Shown one piece after another: positions 1 through 6,700 of a DNA stretch of 48,970 nt. Made by a program: the position numbers and the translations under genes. The notes under the pieces were generated by a model. It saw nothing but the letters and a program-made list of their open reading frames with translations, made no database searches and was not told where the DNA came from. The stretch's first letter is position 1. Each line of letters begins with the position of its first letter. The stretch lies in assembly GCA_007133195.1 (NCBI GenBank), contig SLNH01000166.1:1-48970 (forward strand), in the 5' to 3' direction. This DNA comes from Nannocystineae bacterium. GTDB lineage: Bacteria > Myxococcota_A > Polyangia > Haliangiales > Haliangiaceae.

Positions 1-289
1 CCCCCCTGCCCGGCGCCGCCGGGAGAAGCTGTGGGCGATCCGCACGCGAGCGATGCCCAAACCAGCGAAACGAGCGTTGCCGCCCACCATGTAGCGCGGG
101 TGTGGATGCCGAAAGCCTAGTAAACCGCGCCGGCACCGCCAGCTGGTATTTTCGTTCGCGCCCGCGCCTCGCTGGCCCACCCCGAGCGGGGCGACCTGAG
201 TTAATCTCACTCTGCTTTCAGGTCACGGCGTCGCCGGCCCGGCCGCACGACTCCGCCCCCGCTCGGTCGAAAGCCCCGGACGAGACAAC
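1..289. other. Window edge and leader of the first gene; no convincing gene
   Basis: No assignable gene. Two plus-strand frames run in from the edge and stop at about 93 and 120, so the tail of an upstream gene may be present. On the minus strand an ATG at 90-88 opens a frame leaving the window after 30 codons, but without a ribosome-binding site. The segment 121-289 should hold the promoter of the reductase at 290; no clear -35/-10 pair is visible. Confidence 0.3.
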
Positions 290-1339
290 ATGACAACACT
301 CATCACGGATCGCCCCGTCTGCGTCACCGGCGCCGCCGGGTTCATCGCCGCCCACCTCGTCGCCGACCTGCTCGCGCGCGGCTACCGCGTACGGGGCACC
401 GTGCGCGACCCGCAAAGCGACAAGTACGGCTTCCTCCGCGATTTCCCCGGTGCTGATGACAGGCTCGAGCTCATCGGCGCCGACCTCCTCGACCCGCCGA
501 GCTTTCAAGACGCGGTGAAGGACTGCGAATTCGTGCTTCACACCGCCAGCCCCTACGCCCTCGACGTCAAAGATCCGCAAAGGGACCTCGTCGATCCGGC
601 GGTCAAGGGCACCCGGGCGGTCCTCGAGGCGTGCGCCAAGGAGGGCGGCGTGCGGCGCGTGGTGGTCACCTCGTCGATGGCCGCCATCACCGACGAGCCT
701 GATTCCGAGCGCGTCCTCACCGAGGAGGACTGGAACGACAAGTCGTCGCTGTCGCGCAACCCGTATTACTACTCCAAGACCCTCGCCGAGCGCGAAGCGT
801 GGCGGTTCGTGGAGGAACACGAGCCCGGGTTCGACCTCGTCACCATCAACCCGTTTCTCGTGATCGGGCCCTCGCTCACCCCGGAGATCAACCAGTCCAA
901 CCGGGTCTTCATCGACCTGCTCACCGGCGCGTTCCCCGGCATCATGAGTATTCATTGGGGCTTCGTCGATGTCCGCGACGTCGCGCGCGCGCACCGGCTC
1001 GCCATGGAGGTCCCCGAAGCCGCCGGGCGCTACATCTGCGCGAACGAGACCAAGTCGATGCGCGAGGTGGTCGAGCTTTTGCGCGAGCAGGGCTACGGCG
1101 ACTACAAGCTCCCCAAGCTCGGGCTCGACTGCGCCGCAGGCGACTTCATGGCGGTGCTTTCGAGCTACTTTTACCCCAAGGGCACCGGGTCATACCTCCG
1201 CACCCACATCGGGCGCACACCCCAGTTCGATCACACCAAGATTCGCCAGGAACTCGGCCTCGAGTTCATTCCGGTCGCCGACACGATCCGCGACACCACA
1301 AACGACCTGATCGCCTGGGGCCACATCCCCGGCCGCTGA
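290..1339 (+). CDS. NAD(P)-dependent epimerase/reductase, dihydroflavonol-4-reductase-like (extended SDR)
   Basis: A 349-residue extended short-chain dehydrogenase/reductase. The N-terminus carries the Rossmann nucleotide-binding motif VTGAAGFIAAHLV (GxxGxxA), and RGTVRD after the second strand suits NADP(H). The catalytic Tyr-Lys pair is in YYYSKTLAE near residue 160, with the SDR serine in VVTSSMAA. Length and motifs match the dihydroflavonol-4-reductase/cinnamoyl-CoA-reductase branch, which reduces small carbonyl substrates. In bacteria these names rarely give the true substrate, which stays unknown here. ATG at 290 precedes the Rossmann motif by about a dozen residues, the usual spacing; the ribosome-binding site is weak. 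It stands alone on the plus strand, followed directly by a HIT-like reading frame. Confidence 0.85.
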   Translation: MTTLITDRPVCVTGAAGFIAAHLVADLLARGYRVRGTVRDPQSDKYGFLRDFPGADDRLELIGADLLDPPSFQDAVKDCEFVLHTASPYALDVKDPQRDLVDPAVKGTRAVLEACAKEGGVRRVVVTSSMAAITDEPDSERVLTEEDWNDKSSLSRNPYYYSKTLAEREAWRFVEEHEPGFDLVTINPFLVIGPSLTPEINQSNRVFIDLLTGAFPGIMSIHWGFVDVRDVARAHRLAMEVPEAAGRYICANETKSMREVVELLREQGYGDYKLPKLGLDCAAGDFMAVLSSYFYPKGTGSYLRTHIGRTPQFDHTKIRQELGLEFIPVADTIRDTTNDLIAWGHIPGR

Positions 1340-1614
1340 GCCCGATCCGCGAAGCGCTCCGACCGGCGCTGTGGGCTGCGGCCTACGAGCTCGGTCGGCG
1401 CGCCGCCTGCGAGCATGCCGGCGACCCGGAGGGCTTCTCCCTCATCTTCAACGCAGGACGCACCCGGCGAAGCCCCTGGCCACACGTGCACGTCATCGTC
1501 GCGCGTTCTCCCGGCCGCAAGCGGCTCGCCTTCCTGCTGCTTTCCCTCAAGCACGTGCTTCGCTGGTGGCGCTGGCCGCTCATCCGCTCGATCACATCGA
1601 GGCGCCCCGCGTAA
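1336..1614 (+). pseudogene. HIT-like C-terminal half, no canonical start codon
   Basis: From about 1336 to the TAA at 1612-1614 this frame has clear coding-type codon use (third positions mostly G or C) and reads like the second half of a HIT-fold protein: an amphipathic helix, then EGFSLIFNAG, then WPHVHVIVARS, resembling the GF-NxG...PHxHxH core with the last histidine replaced by Ile. Upstream in the same frame no ATG, GTG or TTG occurs for over 500 bases; the nearest possibilities are CTG at 1336 or ATC at 1345. The first half of a HIT domain is missing. Most likely this is a 5'-deleted remnant joined to the end of the reductase gene; a short protein from a non-canonical start is the alternative. 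Confidence 0.45.
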
Positions 1615-2067
1615 GCCCCGCACGCGGGCGCCGTCGCGGCCAAAAGCCCGCGAGAGTCGCAAACGACGCACGGCTTGAACAGCGAGTAGCCTCGCGGGCG
1701 CTCGAGCCGTCGCGGTGGCACGAAGCCGTCGCCCACCCTTCCAGCCGACATGCGGGCCGCGCCGTCTCGAGGATCATGACAACTGGGCGCCGCTAGAGCA
1801 GGCCTGGTTTTGGGTTTGTACCCATATGTCACGCGTGTCATATGGGTACAAAAGCCGAAAAGCCCCCCCTCGCACGATCGTGATCTTGAGCGGGCGCGGC
1901 CGATCAAACAGAGGGGTAACTCTTCGCGCGGCCTTGCACCGCGTGCTCGGAACGACGCGATGGCCCGAAGCCTCGGGGCCTGGGGCCGGCTAACGGCTTT
2001 CGTGATCTGCGATGGTCCCTTGCACGGAGGAACGACGCGGGCAGAGGCCGAGGCGACCCGGACGGGA
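1615..2067. other. Noncoding interval between convergent genes, holding a palindrome
   Basis: The plus-strand HIT-like frame ends at 1614 and the minus-strand lipoprotein ends at 2068. Reading frames here on both strands lack codon bias and recognisable motifs. The only structure I see is the palindrome at 1815-1852. There is no clear intrinsic terminator with a T-run for either neighbour. Confidence 0.5.
1815..1852. repeat. 38-bp near-perfect palindrome
   Basis: The left arm TTTGTACCCATATG (1815-1828) is exactly complementary to CATATGGGTACAAA (1839-1852). The centre, TCACGCGTGT, is itself palindromic apart from one T/T pair (1829 with 1838), so 18 of 19 positions pair. The AT-rich arms contrast with the 70% G+C surroundings. 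No T-run follows on either strand, so it does not look like an intrinsic terminator. A binding site for a dimeric or tetrameric protein, or a cruciform, is plausible. Confidence 0.85.
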
Positions 2068-3603
2068 TCAAGGCGACTGCGGGTCTTGGGCATGGCCGGC
2101 GCGGCCGGAGGCGGCTTGCTCGGCGCTCGTGGGGACGCCGGCCGGGATCGATAAATCGGGGCTCGTGCCCACATTGGAGCGGTTTATCGTGCTGCCGTTA
2201 TCGGCGCGCAGGATGCCGGCGGCCTGGGCGTCTCGAATATCGACCACGGTGGGATTGCCGTTTGCCCCGGCGATGAGCGCCGGACCGAACGAGCCGCCGC
2301 TCAGCTGCACGCCTTCGAGCGTCACCGGGCCGCTCGGCCAAATCCACACAGGCCGGCCGTTATAGCCCTCGTCCGTGTTGAACGCGACCGAGTCCGTGAT
2401 GCGATCGGCGCTGCCGGCGAGCCGGAACGTGGAGACGTAGTTGTTTGCGCCGTAGCTTCGATCGATGTGGATCGATCCGCGCCCGCCGCCGGCGTTGGTT
2501 CCCGGCGCGCTGCCGTAGATGCCGTTATCCGGCCAGCCCTGTACGTTTACGCGCCGGAAGTCGATGTGGCCGGTGTGCTCGGGGCCCACGTGGATGCCAG
2601 TGGGTCCGTGGGTGCAGCTCGTGTCCGGGCAGGTCGGCTGGCCGCCGGCGCGGCTCGAGCCGTCGCCCATGTACACGTTTTCGAACACCGAGTGGCCGCC
2701 CCCGGTGTCGGACAGCCCGATGAGGCCACCCGGCGCCTGCTTGCGGCCGCGAAAGCCCACGTTGCGGATGGTCCAACCGGTGGAGTTTTTCGCGTCGATG
2801 GTGATGTCTTGCCCGGTGGTGAGGTCGATCAGCACGTTTTCGAACACCTCGCCGTCGCCGATGAAGATCGTCTGCCCCTCGGCCGGGATGACCTCGTAAT
2901 CCGCCGGCGGCAGCTCGTCGTCGCCGCCGGTGACGTCCACGAGCACGGCGTCGTCCCACCACACGGTGCCCGCCGAGCCCGCCATGCTGAGGTTTAGTTG
3001 CACCCGCGCGGTGCCCGGCGGCGCCACGACCGGATCACTGGTGATCCGCGTCCAATCGCGCGCTTCTGCCTCGCCCTCGAAGATCTCCCAGTCGAGCTCC
3101 GCCCCGGTCTCGTCGTGAAACATGACCTGCGCGAACGGCGGCTCGGTCGTGTGTTCGCTGCGGTACCAGGCCGCGATTTGAAACGCCTGTCCCGCCGAGG
3201 CCGGATGGCCTTGTTTGATGACGACCGCCGGCTCCTCATCCCCCGACCAGCTCGCCGCCTGTCCCCCGGATCGCGCGTGCTCCTCGCTCGTGGAAAACGC
3301 GCCGGCGCCGCGGGGATGATAGGTCACGCACTCCCACGCATCGGGACAGCCCGGCCCGGCGTCACCCGCGGTAAACGCGGCGTTATCCGCGAGGTTGTCC
3401 TCGGGATCGTCCGGAATGTCATCTCCGAGCTCCGGCCCCGCGTCCGGCGTGGTGCCGGGACCGGGGGCGTTCGGATCGTCTCCGGGCATGTCCGCCGCGC
3501 GGGCGTCTGGCGCGCTCTCCGTGTCGACGGCCTCCCCGGTGCACGCGATCACGCCGAGGCCCAATAGCACTGAGATGGGGGCTATCTGCTTTAACAGGTC
3601 CAT
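2068..3603 (-). CDS. Secreted lipoprotein with carbohydrate-binding-like domain and right-handed beta-helix
   Basis: A 511-residue predicted lipoprotein. The signal peptide ends at lipobox LGVIAC (Cys about residue 21). Then come an acidic Pro/Asp/Gly linker (to ~80), a beta-sandwich resembling carbohydrate-binding modules (~85-225, ending near AGTVWWDDAVLVDV), and a right-handed parallel beta-helix (~235-500) with rungs such as TIFIGDGEVFENVLIDL, WTIRNVGFRG and DNGIYGSAPG. The C-terminus contains VPTSAEQAASG. No catalytic residues of a known polysaccharide lyase or hydrolase are obvious, so binding and enzymatic roles are both open. ATG at 3603 gives the normal signal peptide; upstream extensions would be Arg-rich. 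The beta-helix resembles proteins I recall from haloarchaea. The gene lies downstream of the hybrid kinase, with a hairpin between. Confidence 0.8.
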   Translation of the reverse strand: MDLLKQIAPISVLLGLGVIACTGEAVDTESAPDARAADMPGDDPNAPGPGTTPDAGPELGDDIPDDPEDNLADNAAFTAGDAGPGCPDAWECVTYHPRGAGAFSTSEEHARSGGQAASWSGDEEPAVVIKQGHPASAGQAFQIAAWYRSEHTTEPPFAQVMFHDETGAELDWEIFEGEAEARDWTRITSDPVVAPPGTARVQLNLSMAGSAGTVWWDDAVLVDVTGGDDELPPADYEVIPAEGQTIFIGDGEVFENVLIDLTTGQDITIDAKNSTGWTIRNVGFRGRKQAPGGLIGLSDTGGGHSVFENVYMGDGSSRAGGQPTCPDTSCTHGPTGIHVGPEHTGHIDFRRVNVQGWPDNGIYGSAPGTNAGGGRGSIHIDRSYGANNYVSTFRLAGSADRITDSVAFNTDEGYNGRPVWIWPSGPVTLEGVQLSGGSFGPALIAGANGNPTVVDIRDAQAAGILRADNGSTINRSNVGTSPDLSIPAGVPTSAEQAASGRAGHAQDPQSP

Positions 3604-3704
3604 TGGACGAACCAGTAAGCAGGTATCGTGCCGGCGTCTGGCCCGCGCCGGAGCGGCCGGTCGCGCCAGCATAACTCTCGGCAATCCAAGTAGATTTTGC
3701 GCAT

Positions 3705-3730
3705 CGGAGCGCGCGTTTGGGCGCGCTCCG
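3705..3730 (-). terminator. GC-rich hairpin after the hybrid kinase gene
   Basis: CGGAGCGCGC (3705-3714) pairs perfectly with GCGCGCTCCG (3721-3730) around loop GTTTGG. It begins 8 bases after the stop codon of the minus-strand kinase gene, the position of a terminator, but no T-run follows in that direction. It may be a weak or Rho-assisted terminator, or protect a 3' end. Confidence 0.5.
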
Positions 3731-3737
3731 ACGTGCC

Positions 3738-6700
3738 TTAGGGTGGGATACGCCCCCCCACCCTGCGGGCCTCGGCCCGCAGCCGCCCCTCCGCCGGCGG
3801 CCGCCGGGGCAGTACCACGATGAAGCGCGCCCCCTCGCCGGCGGCGCTCTCGACGCGGAGCTCGCCGCCCAGCGCGTCCACGATTCGCTGAACGATGTAC
3901 AGGCCGAGGCCCAGTCCCCCGTACTCGGAAGACGACACGCCGCGGGCGAAGCGCTCGAAAATTCGGGCGTGCTGCTCCGGGGAGATTCCAATGCCGCGAT
4001 CGCACACCTCGAGCCGCGCGCCGTCCTCGTCGGACTCGACGACGATCTCGACAGGCTGCCCGGCGCCGAACTTGAAGGCGTTCGACAAAAGGTTCGTCAC
4101 GACGCGGTCGAGGCTGCTCCGATCCCAGTGCCCACGGACCGGCTCGTCTGCGCGCACGTGCACCGATGTTCCGTATTGCGCCGCGTCGTCGGCGAGCCGC
4201 TCCAAGGCCTCGGCGACGACGTCGCGAAGATCGATGACTTCCAACCGAAGGTCGATCTGCCCGGATTTGAGCCGCGCCACGTTGAGAAGCTCGTCCACGA
4301 GCCGCGTGAGCCGCGAAAGCTGCCGCTCGGCCACGGCAAACGCGCGGGACACGTTTTCGGGCGTGCGCGGAAGGGTGCCCGACGAGACGCCTTGCATGGC
4401 GAGCTTCATCGAGGTGAGTGGGGTCTTCAGCTCGTGGGACGCAATGGCCAAAAACTCGTCCCGGATCTGGATCGCCCGCTGAGCTTCACCATAAAGGCGA
4501 GCGTTTTCGATCGCGACGCTCGCCCGCCGCGCCAGATCCACGGCGAAGGACAGATCCGAGCGCGTGTACGACCGGCCGCGCGTCGCGAGCGCGAAGCAGA
4601 CACGCCCGCGGATGCGCCCGTCGTCGGTCAAGGGGACGGCCATGAAGCTCCGGCCACCGAGCTGTCGTATCACCTCAGCGTGCTCGTCGCTCGCGGTCTC
4701 CGCCGCGAGTTGGTCCTCCGAGACGTCCGGGACGACGGTCGGATCGCCCCTTTGAACCACGCGCGCGAGGAGCGGCGGCCCATGTTCGGCGAGCTCGTGG
4801 CGCTCGAGCTCTCGGAGAAGCGGCGACTTGTCCGGGTCGGCGTGGGCGGCGGCGACCCGCTTGAGCACGCCCTCCTCGTCGACCAAATCGACATAGCAAA
4901 AGTCCGCAAACCCGGGCACGATCTCGTCCACGACCCGGCGCAAGGTCACCGCATAGTCGAGGGACGCGGCGAAGGCGGCGCTCGCGTCGGCCAAAAACTT
5001 GACCATCGACTCCGCTCGAGATCTGTCCTCGATCTCGGCGTTCAGCCGTTCGACGAGCGTGCCGATTTCGAGGGCGTTCGCCGCCTGCGACGCCAGGACC
5101 TCGACCACTCTCACCCGCGCCGGAGGAAACGCGAAGGTCGTGAGGTTGTTTTCGAAATAAAACACCCCGGCCAGCGTGCCGCGGCGGAGCAGCGGAACCG
5201 CCAGCGCCGCGCGGAGCCCGTGATCCCGCACGTACGGATCGGCGCGGACCTCTGCGTCGGCGCGCGCGTCGTGAACCACCCGGGCTCGCCCGGTGACCCG
5301 CGCGGCCTCGACGATCGACCGCGGGGCCTCCTCGGTTTCGGCGACCGGCGTGTGCATTCGCACCGGCGGCGCGGCCGCCGTCCCCGCCGCGCGCGCGAAC
5401 AGTTCTTCGCCCTCGAGGAGGAATAGGACCCCTCGCTCGGCGCCCGCGGCCTCCACGCAGACTCGCATGAGCCGATCGATCAGCCGATCCGTGTCGACCG
5501 CATCGGCCAACGCCGACGACGCCTCGAGTATGGTGAGGAGATCCTCCTGTGCGAGGCCCCCGCGGCTGGACATGAGCGCCGGGTCGTCCTGCCCGTGTTG
5601 GGGGAGCCGCTCCGTGAGAGCCTGCGCCTTGGCGGCGGCGCCCCAGCGGGCATAGCGCGACGCGGCCGCGCGCAGGCAGCGGCGCGCGCTCTCGGGCAGG
5701 CCGAGCTCATGATAAAGGCTCCCCGCCAGCTCGTTCGCGAGCGCCTCCTCGTGCACGAGCTCGCCGCGCGCAGCCGCGGCAATTGCCTCCTCGAACCGCG
5801 CCGCTGCCTCGAGGTGCCGGCCGGCGACGCGCGCCCGCACTCCCGCCACGAGGAGCTGCTTGGCACGAAAGTTTTCCTCGCAGTGAGCCGCAAACGCGTC
5901 CAGCGCGCGCTCGTGCGCCTCCATGTCACCATCGAAACTCTCGGCGTCAGCGGTCTCGTCCGGCGCGCTCGCCGCGCGCGCCAGCGCGGCGTATAGATGA
6001 TAGTCGGCGACGATGGCCAGCCCTCGCACATGCTCGAGCCTGGTCTCCGCTAGGCGGGCCATGGCGAGGGCCGTGTTTTCGTCGCCGAAAAGGTATGCGG
6101 ACTGCGCCCGAAGGACTCCGTACAGGGCGATGGCCGTTTGGTTCGCCCGCGCGCGCGATAGAAAGTCCTTTTCCCGGAACTCGGGCGTGTCGAAGCTCCT
6201 CCAGGGCACCGTGTTTCCTCTCAGGCATCGGATCGCCTGACGGAACGGCGTGAAGGTTTCGACGTCCAGGTGGGCACGCCTCCCGAAGGCCACGCCGCGC
6301 TCGATCTCCTCGAGGACGCGGGGCAGGGGCGTACCCGCGCTGTGTAGCGTCGCCACGAGCGAAATGTGCGCGAAGCTCGCGAACACCGCGCTTCCGGACC
6401 TCTCGCCGGCCCTTATCGCCCTCTCCAGGATGGGGATGTTCGTCTTGAGTGGGGCAGCCCAGTGGTTTAGGTGCATCCCGACGAGCTGCAGGGTGCGGCA
6501 CTCGCTTTGCGGATCACCACTGGCGGTGGCGAGCTCGACGCCGAGCTTTCCGAAGGCGGCCCCGACCTCGGTCTCGCCTGCCGTCACGAGGAGGGCGCCG
6601 TAGCTCGCGAAGGCCTCTGGCGACTCGGACGCCGTGCCGTGCTCCATGGACAGCCGCACCATGCGGACGATGACCCACCGCAAAAACACCTCGCCCGTGA

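Noticed and set aside
1773-1797. ACTGGGCGCCGCT shared with 46628-46640
   Set aside because: A 13-base GC-rich match between two noncoding regions is expected by chance in ~49 kb.
3717-5426. 569-codon plus-strand frame over the histidine-kinase part
   Set aside because: Shadow of the minus-strand kinase gene; no motifs.
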